Of a stretch of 64,000 bases of DNA, positions 37,535-50,449 are shown in pieces (within the stretch, counting starts at the first letter, position 1; every line of letters begins with the position of its first letter). The stretch comes from Entophlyctis helioformis (taxonomy: Eukaryota; Chytridiomycota; Chytridiomycetes; Chytridiales; Chytriomycetaceae), in NCBI GenBank assembly GCA_025526915.1, contig JAHLKH010000018.1, forward strand, positions 1-64,000. Direction: 5' to 3'. A model generated the notes under the pieces. The model ran no database searches. It saw only the letters and a list, made by a program, of their open reading frames with translations, and was not told the DNA's origin. A program made the translations under genes and the position numbers.

Positions 37535-39303
37535 CTGCCGCTGTCGCTGCCCCCGTGTCTGCACCATCCAAGCGCATAACCATCTGGAATTCGCCCGGCA
37601 CCGTCTTGTTGTACTTTTGTATATACATTGCAGAGTGCGTCGTCGATGCAGGCAGCTTTGTCGTGTCAAACAGCCGGGCTTTCCTCGCACTGTCGGCCGT
37701 CATCGGCCTGGGTGCGCTGATCTATCGCGTCGATGGCCAACATCAAGAGGTTCGCGACATGCCCCGTCTGTCTGGCTGTCTCTCCGTCACATTGGCAATC
37801 TAACCCTCATCTCCAATCCAATCTGTGCATTCTCTTTCATGCTTCCGCGCCAAGACGGTCATGTACCTCGAGTCTCTTTTCATGTGGTACGGCTGGTGGA
37901 TCGGCCTTGGCATCGCATCGTCGATTGGCCTCGGCACTGGCCTGCACACGTTCATGCTGTTCTTGGCCCCGTTCATCGCCGAGACAGCCTTTGCCGCATA
38001 CAGCTGCCAGTCGCTCAACTTTGCCACTCGTGGGCCACAAAGGTGTGTGTCATTCGCCCCATTTCTCTGGATCGTCTTTGTCTTCCTTCCGGTCTCAAAG
38101 ATGATCACACTATGCCGTGTGTGCAACTAACACGTCTCTTGTGTTTCTCTGCCAGCTTTGTCTGCCCAACATCTCCCGCAAGCGATGCGGCGGCGATCAC
38201 CATTTGGACCATTGCCCACAAGGTGCGTCTCGAGACGTTCTTCTGGGGACTTGGAACGGCCATTGGAGAGCTGCCTCCGTACTTTGTGGCCAGAGCAGGT
38301 AATCAGCGTCAATCGATCGCTCGTGAGCGAAATGGACGAGATGGATGGCCGCATCTAACCCCCCAGCCAACACTTTATCTGCCATGCGTCTTGCAATGGA
38401 CAGCTGCTGTCGCGGGCAAGGACGATCCCGAGTTTGCATCCATCGAACGCATTCTCGAAAAGGACCCCAACACCCGCAATGTTTCTGAGCGTGCACAGAT
38501 CATCATGCACAACATTGTAACGAATCTCGGCTTCTTCGGCATTCTTCTCTGTGCTTCTGTGAGCCCACCTTGCACCAACAGACCAGCAGTCACCAATGCC
38601 GCATTTTTGCGCATTGCACAGCGCCTTCCCATCGGCACTGACACACCACTCGGTTGCTTCCATAGGTACCCAACCCGCTCTTTGATCTGGCAGGCATCAT
38701 TTGCGGCCACTTTTCCATCCCGTTTGCAACCTTCTTTGGCGCAACGGTTATTGGCAAGTCCATCATCAAGTCCAACATCCAGGCAAGTGCAAGTCTACGC
38801 GCTCTTAAGAATGCTGCGCCAAACGCTCTTGGCGAGCCAGGCTTGCATTGGTGGTGCGCATCGTTGCTGACTCGGATGCATACCGCATATCAACAGGCCA
38901 TATCTGTTGTAATTGTCTTTTCTGAAGAGTTTCGCGAAGCTCTTTTGGCAACTCTCCGGGACCGCATTCCTTTCTTGCATTCCATTGTGGAGCGAACCAT
39001 CGAGAGCCAAGCGAGCAAGTTCCGTATCAACGGTGACACTGTGAGTCTCTTTGCCGCGTTTTGGCCCTTAAAAGCTCTCTCACTGTCCATCCTCTCACAC
39101 TTTTTTCCATCCACCTCCATCGACGTCTAAAATGGCAATCTCGCACATCTACTCGACAGAGCTCGCCGTCGTCCGAGCGCAGCTCGCCGCTCTCTCTAGC
39201 GTGGAACACCTTTATGGCCCTTATGATCCTCTACTTTGTTATCTCCATCATAGAATCCCTGGCTCTGTCGCGTCTCAAAGCTGCTGCGAAACAGTCAAAG
39301 TAA
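37535..39303 (+). CDS. VMP1: VMP1 (vacuole membrane protein 1, TMEM49) ER scramblase
   Basis: VMP1 is an ER lipid scramblase needed for autophagosome formation. Recognised segments in order: [40 protein letters not shown] followed by [40 protein letters not shown] then [43 protein letters not shown] then [17 protein letters not shown], and a C-terminal helix [18 protein letters not shown], ending KQSK at 39303. The VTT-domain core ([18 protein letters not shown]) is highly diagnostic. The N-terminal exon is not settled: the frame is open from about 37535, and a first exon near 36858 is possible. Confidence 0.9.
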
Positions 39304-39380
39304 ACTCTCTGCACTTCACACAAGACATTCGGTTTGGCTTGTGCAGGATGCGCGCATTGTAATACCGTGAATGCATTTGG

Positions 39381-42300
39381 CTAGTCTGGCAGCTGGCAAA
39401 GGCTGCGAATCCTGGACGCCAGTTCATCCACCTCGGCTCGTGCTGCTCCCAGGCTCGAGGCGGCGAGCAAGTCGGCAGTAGCCATGGCTGTGTTCTTGAG
39501 TTGGCTCTTGTACTTGAACTCGCCAAACCGGCTGTCGCTTACGCTCTGGTCAATCTTCTCCAGTGCACCGAGGATCGCATGCATGCATTTGACAGCACCG
39601 GCATTCTCCGTGGCTGGAGCATGGGCGACGCAGGCCATGGCAGACACTGCGCTTATCTTGACCTTGAAGTTGGGGCACACCGTTGCTGCTGACACGAGGG
39701 CGTCGTAAAGCGGCATCCGCCATGCGAGGTAGCGCACAAGAGAATGCGGAGAGCATAGCAGGCCGCCAAGCAAACTGCATGCGTTCCACCGTGCCTGTTT
39801 CGTCATGTCAGGTCATGGCCGCCAATTCCATGTAGGCTGCCATGCACAAAAGGCATCCATCCAATATGTGCACCTGGTGCTGCTCACCTTGAAACTGCCC
39901 GATTTGGCAACCTTGATGGCAACCTGCGCAGCCTTGTCCAAGCACCGGTCGATTCGTGGAGCATATGCGTGTGGTGGCGAATCACATTGAGTATGAAGCA
40001 GCCGAACCAGAATGTGGATAGCGCGCGCTCCATTCGCGCCGCACTGGTGATCCGCAGACAGTCGCGTCAGATGGCGTGCTCGAGTAGACTCTGATTGTAG
40101 CTGTGATGCAGTCGTGCAACCATGCCACCCCTCACCTTGTCATGCTCACTGGTCAGACGATTTGCTGCATCCACAAGATCCAACAGTACATCCAGCGACA
40201 TTGGAGGCTTTGGAGCTGGATGTTGCTGCTGCTGCTGCTGCTGCCGTCGAAGCAGCGCTTCGCCAAGATTTCCAAGAGCCCATGCGGCGCGGATTTTCAC
40301 CATTGTGCTCTTGTCTCGGGTTGCACTCGGCATCAGTGCTGCAAGCCTTGCAAGGTCTGCATCATTCTGGTGCACGTCCATGGCATGGCAAAGAGATGCA
40401 AGTGTCAGCTGCATAGACGCACACGTGTCTCAAAAAGACTGCCACTGGGGCTGTTGCCAACCTTGTCCAAGCAATGCCCCAGCAAAACGCCCAACGCTCC
40501 CCATGCTTTTACAGTTAAGAGAGAGAGAGAGAGAGAGAGAGAGGCAGTGTCAGCAGCAATGCACACACACATCCATGGAAATGCGCCGACAGACCTGCTG
40601 CCCGCACGTCCTGGTGCTCATCTGCGAGGAGCTCCTCGGTGGCGGCCCAGCATTCAGCCTGAAGGTCCGACTGCCTCGCAAATCAAGGCAGTGCATGTCA
40701 ACCATGAGTGAGTGCTTGGCAAGAATCGGCCTTGCTCACTCGAAAGTCACCACACACGAGCCTTACCGGTAGGTTTCGCATGTCTGCCTCTGGTATCTGG
40801 CCAATGGTGCTCGCTGCGAGAGTGCGCACAGCGTACATGCGATCAACAGCAAGTGGACCGCATATAACCGGGAGAATCTCGAGCCACCAGCCCGTCGGCA
40901 TGGCCTCGTGGGGAACAGCATGTGTACTGCAGCTGTGCGCAAACTGCTCGAGCATTTTGGCGCTTGCAATCCGCGTCGCAGGGTCTGCATCTATCCTCGT
41001 CTGCTTAAATACTGGGGAAAGCTTTGCATCCCAAAGCATTCTTGATGTCCAAGCGACAAACGATGGGTGGCATGCGCCAGTCCTGTTAGAAACTGCCGGG
41101 TAGACACGCCAAGTGCGAGATTCCAGCAATGCTCTGCATGCCCCACTCACCCAAATAATGCTGGCTGGTTGCGGGCTACTGCCGCGCATGCTCCAAGTGC
41201 CGGCACGCGCAGCTGCACGGTTTTGTCAGTTGCGGCGTCTGACAAGCGATCAATGATTGGTGGCGTCAAGTCAAGCCACGACGGCCGTGCTTCGTGGCTG
41301 CGTTCCTGTGGTGCCACAGCCGATGTGTCCAGAAGGACAGCAAAGCACTCTGCGATTCGCGCCTTGATGGTCATATCTGGCGTTCCATGGCAGGCCGGTC
41401 AGTGGCCTGTCGCGCGAATTGGGGGCATCAAAGTGTGTCCAACCTGAGTGGTTCAAGTGCCGTTCAACAATGCAGACAATGTCGGCACGAAAGTCGTATG
41501 CGAGGCGACTGTATGGCGAGCACTCCACCAAAGCCGTCAGAGCCTGGTAAGCATGGCCGATTGTGCATCGAGGTTAGTTTGGCCATCTTCCGCGGGCAGT
41601 GAGCAGATGATGCTAGGAGAGTGCAGCAGCACGTTCAGCCGCCAAACAATGACGCTCACACAAATGAGCAGATACAAGGTTGGCGAATGGCGCTCTTCGC
41701 GGAGTCTGGGAAGAATCGACTTGTGCATGGCATGAACCTGGTTTGCAAGTCGCTGCGACAGCGTCATAAACGAAGGCGACTGAGAGCCGCTGTTTGCGGC
41801 ATCGTGGCATCGTGGCATTATGCAGCCAGCATGTAGTCAGCAGGATGTGTCAGCGCGGGAGAGCAAAGGCTCAACCAAGCAACATGCGATTGATACCTGT
41901 GCTCTGCCATTGCCAGATGCGGCTTGGCATTTTCCAGCAATGAGCAAAATGCCTGCGATGCAGCGACACGTTGCCGCGGGTCTGGCGAGATGGTGATCAT
42001 GTCAATCAACGGGACAGTGACAGGTTCTTGTTCATGCGGCGTGAGAAAGTTGGTGAGATGTGGCAGAACTTGTTTTGGACATGCCTGTCCAAAGAGATTG
42101 CAGAGTCCGGGACACAGTCAGCATCCAACATTGGTGCACTGGTGTGTATATGGGGTCAGGCACAAGAATCCGTGAATCGGCGAAAATGGTCATACGTTGG
42201 AAAACGCAGTCAGAAGCTGCAACGCGCAGGTGCGCATCTTGGTGTCGGACGAACGCCTGGACAAGTGCAGCCACGCCATGTAAATCGCAAGTTGTTCATG

Positions 42301-43472
42301 CAGCAGCAGCAGCAGCAGCAGAATTCAATTGGCACCACATACTGCGGCCGCCTTGGCATCAACACGTCCATGTCCGACGCGTCAGAGTCTGACTCTAGGC
42401 GACGCCAGGGTCCGGCGGGCACAGGCAGCCTGGCTTGACTGGCGGAAACAGAAGATCCGAGACTCTCTGTGAAAATGATCTGCCCCAGCAGCGGAAGGAG
42501 CCTTGAGCATGCTTCGCTGGCAACAGCCTTGCTCTCGTTGACCAAAATCAACATGCTTCGGATGGCTTGGACTAGCAGCTGTGGGTTATGCACGGAAAGT
42601 ACGGCGCCTCTTGCTTGCTGTCCGGTCTTGTTTCGGCCCAAGCCTGGGCCTACAGACCTTGATACAGGTCCATGGCCGTGTTGGTCGAACTGCTGGATGA
42701 GGATACCGTAAATCTGCATGTGCAATACATGATGCTTGGAGCCTGTTTTCGCACACAGGTTGCCAAGGCAGGCGATGGCAAGCCGCCGAGCGTCCAGCGT
42801 GTCTGAGCCGTCATCAAGCTTGATCAACCGTTCAAGGACGATCAGCAGTTGGCCATGGACCTTTAGGTGGCAAGACGCAGTGTAAGTCCCTGGGGAGTAT
42901 CCGATCCTTCAAGGCACACCACGCCCTTCACACCTGCGCACAATGTGGTCCGTTTTCAAAGAGCACTGTGCTCAGAGCTCGAAGGATGTCGGCAAGATCG
43001 GTCTCTGCTGATGAATGGGCAGAGGCCATCGTCACACCATTGGCGATCGCATCTTGGCAGCGGTCGAGCAGAAAGCCAACCGCAGACGGGACCATTGCCT
43101 GAACGGCTGCTGAATGCGCGGCATCCTGCTGTTCATCCGAGCCGGTCAGCAGCCATACAGCAGCCATAGAGCTACCAGGCATTGGACGCCAACAGCTCTG
43201 CATCGGCGGCATACCTTGCCGTATTCACCAAAGATCCTGGTCAGAGCAAGGACGAACGGACGCAGGTTTGGATGTGCAGTCCAGTGGGCCGACCCGAAGG
43301 ATACAAAGCCGGCAATGTCCTTTCATCAACACATGCACGGCGCTTGTATGAGCAGGCAGGCAGGCAGGCAGGCGTGAGGGCCGCAGCAGCCTGTCCATTG
43401 CCTGACCTCGTTGAAGAATGGCTCGGCCGTGGAGCACGAAGCGCTGGAGAGTCGTTCCAGCAGGCGGTCCAT
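39381..43472 (-). CDS. HEATR6-like HEAT-repeat protein
   Basis: A large alpha-solenoid protein of unclear function (human HEATR6 is amplified in breast cancer). The C-terminal region matches best: MVKIRAAWALGNLGEALLRR, ARWNACSLLGGLLCSP and YDALVSAATVCPNFKVKISA, against KVRWNACYAMGNM and CKNFKVRIRSAA in the animal protein. Middle exons include LVQAFVRHQDAHLRVAASDC, a Ser-rich acidic linker (SDSDASDMDVLMP), and ISPDPRQRVAASQAFCSLLE. A start at 43472 (MDRLLERLSSAS) is plausible, but upstream exons cannot be excluded. It has many introns; the outer limits are given. Confidence 0.75.
42299..42320 (+). repeat. (CAG)n run
   Basis: Seven CAG/GCA units in the HEATR6-like gene, in an intron by my reading. 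Confidence 0.7.
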
Positions 43473-44842
<1,370 letters not shown>

Positions 44843-44954
44843 ACATTGTCGAGGAAACGGAATAGGAGCAGTGGGATGGCAGGACTCGAGCCTGTCTTGG
44901 CTCAATAAAAACGATTGCTGGCGTGCCTCTCAGCTTGCAATCCATCACAACAAC

Positions 44955-46446
44955 ATGGCGGCAGTCTCTGCGATGGAGCCTGCAAGCCTGCACTGGAGTC
45001 TGGCACTCTCTGGCTGCCTCTCGCTCTCGGCCGTCTTTGTCGGCTCCTTCTACCTGTTTCCAGGCGCTCTGTCCAAGTCCCGCAACGACTCTGATGTCAT
45101 TGTCCAGCGTTTCCAAGCCGTGGGCCTGACATCCGCCATTGGCCTGGCGTCTGTAACCGCTCTCTTCGCCTGGCTCAAGCCAGGAGGCTCGCTGGCAGAC
45201 ACGGTCGGTCCACTCGCTCCATCGGGCTGCTCGACTGCACTTGCCTCGTCCAGCTCTGCCCAATCGACTGCTGCACCGCTGGCCGAACCAGCGCCAGAGC
45301 CAGCTCCAGAGCCAGTCGGACGGTGCACAGGCACCAGCTTGTTACTGACGCCTGCCCGCATCGTCGCAGATCGGCGCCGGACTCGCAGCAACAGGCCTTG
45401 TGTCGTCATCGCCGATCTCCTCGGTGCTGACATCGCTTGGCCTGACCATGGCGCTCTTTCTTGGCCCGCTGTGTCTGGAAGGCCCCAGCCTCATGGCACA
45501 CGTGCGCACCCAGCTGGAAGACCCAACAAAGCGCCTCATTCTCTGCCGAAACTGGATCGTGGTATGTGATGCCGGACATTGCACAAGGACCCTCTGTCGT
45601 CTGCAAGATCTGCTGTGCTCATCCGTGTGTGTTCCGATAGGGCCCGATCGCCGAAGAGTTTGTGTTCCGTGGCTGCATGGTGCCGCTGATGCTTGCTGGA
45701 GGCTTCTCAGAGACACAGACGGTCTGGCGTCTTCCCATGTTTTTTGGCATTGGTACGCCAGAAACCTGCTCTGGATCGTACGCTTTGGCAGGCCGATGTG
45801 GCTGACGTTGCATGTGTGCGCGGCCATGCATGGCCATGCCAGCACATCTTCATCATGCTTGGGAAATGGCACGCGACGGTGGGCTTTCTAGGGCAGCCAT
45901 TCTTCGTGCTGCAGCCACTACAGGTACATCACGCGTACCCCCTTACGCTGTGGCCCAGACGCCATCTTAGCTGGTAGGCAGGGCAGTGTTGGACTCCCGC
46001 ACTCACACAGCGCCTCTTGGCAAACATGCAACAGCCTTCCAGTTTTTGTACACGTCTGTGTTTGGATGGATGGCCACATACTACTTTATCCGCACTGGTA
46101 AGAGCGGCAGGCAGACATGCCCATCATATCATCGCCATTCCCACAAGGCAACCGACACCTGACTTTTGTGTTCTTGTCAGGATCCATCTTTGGGCCCATT
46201 GCCTCGCACATGTTTTGCAATATCGTTGGGTTTCCTGACCTAGATGTTCTCTTCCAAGGAAGTCGGCTCCATCGAGGTATGTGCTGCATTCAGCCCATTC
46301 GTCGAATCCAACCTCCGTGCCTGATCGAACGTGGGCAAGGACGCATGCACTGATGCTCTTTGCCTTGCATGAACATGCCAGCGCGTGCATGGCTGCTGTA
46401 CGTAGCTGGCATTCTGCTGTTTGTGGCAAATACTTGGTACCGCTAG
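44955..46446 (+). CDS. RCE1: CAAX prenyl protease 2 (RCE1)
   Basis: An ER membrane protease that removes the last three residues of prenylated CAAX proteins. The start MAAVSAMEPASLHWSLALSG leads into helices with SAVFVGSFYLFPGALSKSRN. The catalytic motif is GPIAEEFVFRGCMVPLMLAG (EExxxR). Later exons encode FQFLYTSVFGWMATYYFIRT then GSIFGPIASHMFCNIVGFPD with the second active-site region, and the last ends LLFVANTWYR. The frame shifts between the N-terminal region and LTSLGLTMALFLGPLCLEG near 45300-45370; a short intron or an indel there was not resolved. The second conserved His region (about 45840-45870) is also only partly assigned. Confidence 0.87.
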
Positions 46447-46675
46447 CAATCGACGCAGCAAGCCACGATCGTCGATGAGCGACAAGAGGGCATCCGGGAA
46501 GCGGCGCATGCGTGATTCCTCCCGAGCTAGATCTGCCACCGCTTCTCGTTGAGTTCTGCGGCAAAGATCATGTGACACGCACTTGTGGCTTCGCATTGTG
46601 GCTTCTGCATGCTTTCCTTAGAATAAAGCAATCCAGTAACGGTCTGGTCGCCTTTATCTCCAGCTTGGATCGTTG

Positions 46676-47312
46676 ACTCTGCCACGCGCACTCTTGACCA
46701 GATCAACTCACAGTGCCTGCCTCGTGTGTCAGGCTCAACAATCGATATGCCAAGGCAGCCGACATCCAGGCGGCCATTGCATTCAAGACAGCAAAGCATG
46801 CCAATCCAAACGTCAAGCCTGGCGAGAGAGCCTTTTGGGATCTGCGCTGCCATGCATACTGCATGCCATTCCTGAATGCACGGGTACGTTTCTCTGGTTC
46901 TGGATGCCCATTGCCATGACCGCCATACTGCTTGATTGCCTGCTGATTGCACTGGATGGCATGGCATGACATGGCATTCCACAGAAGGTCAAGGCCAAGC
47001 GGTTCACCAAGCGCAGCAACAGCATGTCTATTCGCGGAAATGCTCTTGAGGGCATCATGAAGCTGGCAGGATCAACCACTGGCAACCGTGCATCTCGTGC
47101 GTCTCAAGGCCGTTGTGACATCAAGTCACGTGTCGCATCACGTGATCCGGCAGCCATCCTGCCAGCCCCCGCATCTGTTTATCGGGCCCGTCCCGATCTA
47201 CCCAACCGTCCACATTCTTGTAGGTGGCATGCTCGTCGGATGTGCGCCGTCCATTGGTCGTCCACGCAGGCTGCTGACTTTGGTCATGACATGATACGCT
47301 AGCCGCTGACAG
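46676..47312 (+). mobile_element. Fanzor gene fragment with 3' module abutting the PP4 start
   Basis: 46676-47115 matches exons 15-17 of the intact fusion gene and keeps two of its introns (donors GTGC-type and GTACGT), so it is a DNA-level copy, not a retrocopy. Encoded blocks such as LNNRYAKAADIQAAIAFKTA and GNALEGIMKLAGSTTG are nearly the same as the intact protein, with several substitutions. After GTTGTGACATCAAG an internal deletion joins directly to the 3' non-coding module (47181-47304), including the stem ATCGGG-CCCGT-CCCGAT. It ends GATACGCTAGCCGCTGACAG, then the PP4 ATG. The preceding stretch 46447-46675 has no feature I can support. Confidence 0.85.
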
Positions 47313-49445
47313 ATGGGAGGCAGCGACCTTGACCGGTAATGAACCCCGTGTATGGGGCAGGCGTGCCAGCACCGCTTGCCATTGGTGGCAGCAGAGACAG
47401 ACGCAGCAGAGGGCAGGGCAGCCAGCGACCGGCTGGACAGGCCGGCCAGTCTGTCTCATCCGCACAACCCTGGCCGGCGCACGACACGCAAACGGTCCCA
47501 GCCGACGTGCCCAGCCTCTGGCTGCTTTTTGCAGTTGCAGCTGCTGGGGTCTGGCGCTGTCAAGCCTGCCGGCCCACTCTGCTGCGTTGGCCTCCACCTA
47601 GCTGGCCGGATAACGGGCCGCCTTGCGTTGCCCATCTAACCAACACTGTCCACACACGCCGCCTGCACCCGGCTGCATCGTTCTCGGTCTCGGTCGGCCA
47701 TCGGCCAACATGCCTGCGCGGCCACAGACAAGTGGAGCAGCTCCTTCGCTGTGAAATCATCAAAGAGTCCGAGGTTAAGGAGCTCTGCAACAAGGCCAGG
47801 GAGATCCTCGTCGAGGAGGGCAACGTCCAAAGAGTGGATGCGCCAGTGACTGTGCGTCTGCTGGATCCAGCTGCTGCGGTGTTTTAGATTCTGCCTGCTT
47901 GTGGCCATGGCCAGGATGAATGGCGATGGGCTGACCGTCTGCCATTGCCTTGTCTTGGACAGATCTGCGGTGACATTCACGGCCAATTCTACGATCTCAA
48001 GGAGCTTCTCAAGGTTGGCGGCAAATGCCCAGACACCAACTATCTCTTCATGGGTCCGTCCACGTCTGCTGCCCAACATGCGTATCAGCCGCTTGGCCCA
48101 TGGTCCGCCAACGACGGCCGACTTACTCGAGATTGTCGACTTTGGCACCGCCTCGCTCTTGCTGTTTACTGCAACTAGGCGACTTTGTCGATCGCGGCTT
48201 TTACAGTGTCGAGACGTTTTTGTTGCTGCTTGCACTCAAAGTGCGTTATCCAGACAGAGTACGTGGGATCGGCTTGTTGCTCGTTTGGGTCCGCTGCCTG
48301 GTCCTGCTGCCGTGTCGATCCTGCCCGCATCATGACTAATCGACATCTGCTTTATGCTTGGCCATTGGGCAGATCACGCTCATTCGAGGCAACCATGAAA
48401 GCAGGCAAATCACACAGGTCTATGGCTTTTACGACGAATGCCTGCGAAAGTACGGATCCGTCAACGTGTGGAGATACTGCTGCGAGATCTTTGATTACTT
48501 GAGTCTGTCTGCAATCATTGATGACAAGATCTTTTGCGTGCACGGAGGACTGTCTCCTTCCATCACCACGCTGGACCAGGTACGCACAGTGTTCCTGGCC
48601 GAACAGCCTTGGCCAGTCCTGCTCATGCCCATGCCTGCTTGTCCGCGATTACTTGGCATGCGTATTGACGCTCTGTTCCGTCTGGGCATCAAGATCCGCA
48701 TCATTGACCGCAAGCAGGAAGTTCCTCACGACGGAGCCATGTGTGATCTGCTGTGGTCAGATCCTGATGGTAAGCAATGTCGCGTGCATGGCGATCATAC
48801 GTGTGCTATACTGTGCTGTGCTGTTTGCCCTTACAATTGGCATGCTTGGCAGATATCGATGGATGGGGCCTGAGTCCCCGTGGTGCAGGGTACCTCTTTG
48901 GCGGGGATGTTGTCAATTCTGTATGTTGTTTGCATCGTGTCTGCGTGCACTGCTCATGGCACCTCATATCATGCCATGGCAGTGGACTGGCTGACTAGCT
49001 GACTGGCTGGCTGAGCAATGCAGTTTATTCACGCCAACAATCTCGAGCTGATTGCCCGGGCACATCAACTCGTCATGGAGGGCTACAAGCTCATGTTCAA
49101 AGACACGATTGTGACTGTGTGGTCCGCACCCAACTACTGCTACCGGTGTGGAAACGTTGCTGCTATTCTCGAGCTGGACGAGCACTTGAACAAAAACTAC
49201 AAGATCTTTGAGGCCGCACCACAGGTAAGGAGCAGTGGATGTGGATGAGGCTTGGATCGCGTCGTCCCACAACGACTCATGGCATGTGCCAGTATGTTCA
49301 AATGTATTGGTTGCTGCAAAGGACACTGACACAGTCCTTGGCCTTGGCCTTGGCGCGCCAACCGTCCATCCCTATCGACGTTGGTGCTGCACAGGATGCT
49401 CGTGGCCTCCCGAGCAAGAAGCCCGCACCCGACTACTTTCTATAA
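47313..49445 (+). CDS. Protein phosphatase 4 catalytic subunit (PPP4C/Pph3)
   Basis: A Ser/Thr phosphatase acting in the DNA-damage response and other pathways. Exon 1 (47313-47335) is MGGSDLDR, split inside the Arg codon. Exon 2 begins [20 protein letters not shown]. Metal-binding motifs GDIHG, GDFVDRG and RGNHESRQ are present, followed by [47 protein letters not shown] and [11 protein letters not shown]. The C-terminus PAPDYFL matches the methylated DYFL tail of PP4/PP2A. Identity to human PP4 is clearly higher than to PP2A or PP6 (for example RQVEQL, SRQITQ). The whole upstream region is a Fanzor remnant that ends at the start codon. Confidence 0.96.
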
Positions 49446-49497
49446 ACATGTTGCGATCCTGTGCGTCTCTTTTGGCTGCAATCCATGCACGTCGCGC

Positions 49498-50310
49498 TCA
49501 TGCACCGTTGCCTCCGAGTCTGCGATACTGGCCAATGCGCTGTGACCGTTTGCGAAGAAACACAAAACTGCCAGACGCAAGCAGCCCAGCCAAGTTGAGC
49601 AGCTAGACGAGCAGTGGCAGCGCAAGATCAGAACCGAGTGGCCAGCCATGCACAGATCCAGCCATGTGCGAGCAGCATCCAACGAACCTCGAAGCGCACA
49701 AACCGCCACGACTCGGCCGACGAGTCTCCAACGGCAGCACACGAGCGCCATTCCGGCCGTACGATGCCGATCGGCATCTTGTTCCACTCGACGGGCACCG
49801 TGCCGTTGACAAGCGGTTTGCTGCAGTCGAGCTGCTCGTGGAACCCTGTGGCCGCGCACTCTTGCATCGTCGCCTCGCTCTCCATCATGCCCTGGCGAAC
49901 AGACATGCACAAGAAAGCATGTGCAGTGAGGTGAGCGACGAGGTGAGCGACAGCGTCGATGGCAGCAACGACTCTGGGTCTTGGACCGCAGAGGCACGCA
50001 CCTCGCAGGCAACGCAGTCGCCCAAGAGACAGGTGTAGTCGACGAACGTGGCTCCGGCAAGCGGCCCTGTGGACGGCATCGAGCCGTTGGCTGCTGGCAA
50101 CTCGACATGAAAGTGGACTTTGGCGTGCCAGGCCTTGCTGTTGTTGGTGCTGTCGCTCTTGCCCAGCGCTGTGTCCTTTGTGCCTGCCGTTGCGTCCATG
50201 TTCAGTGCCAAGCCCTCGACGGACGCCTGCACAACCGCAGACACGAGCTGCTGCAGCACCACGATGACGATGGCGTGTGCATGCATTTGTGTTGTGGGAT
50301 GAAGCGTCGA
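49498..50310 (-). CDS. JTB-like type I membrane protein
   Basis: The start MSTLHPTTQMHAHAIVIVVL gives a signal-like N-terminus. A luminal region follows with DYTCLLGDCVACE, an intron, then MQECAATGFHEQLDCSKPL and EWRSC, an exon end WRFVRFEV, and a final exon with a hydrophobic segment (LLNLAGLLASGSFVFL) and a basic tail RKRSQRIGQYRRL. The Cys pattern C..C..C, ECAATGFHEQLDC, SC and W+FE before the membrane segment resembles animal JTB (CGPTGYVEKITC, FKSC, FWKFEG). JTB function is poorly known (mitochondria, cytokinesis). The assignment rests on the Cys pattern, so it is moderate. The gene is tail-to-tail with PP4. Confidence 0.55.
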
Positions 50311-50449
50311 CATGACAACCTCGAGATGACAGCAACAGACTGCCATTGCACAGCGGCAGAGAGGCTCAACGGTGGCTGCGGGATCACTTGGCGCTTCATT
50401 GATGGAATTCACAGATCAGCCCAGACATAGACGGGCTGTTGGTAGGCAC

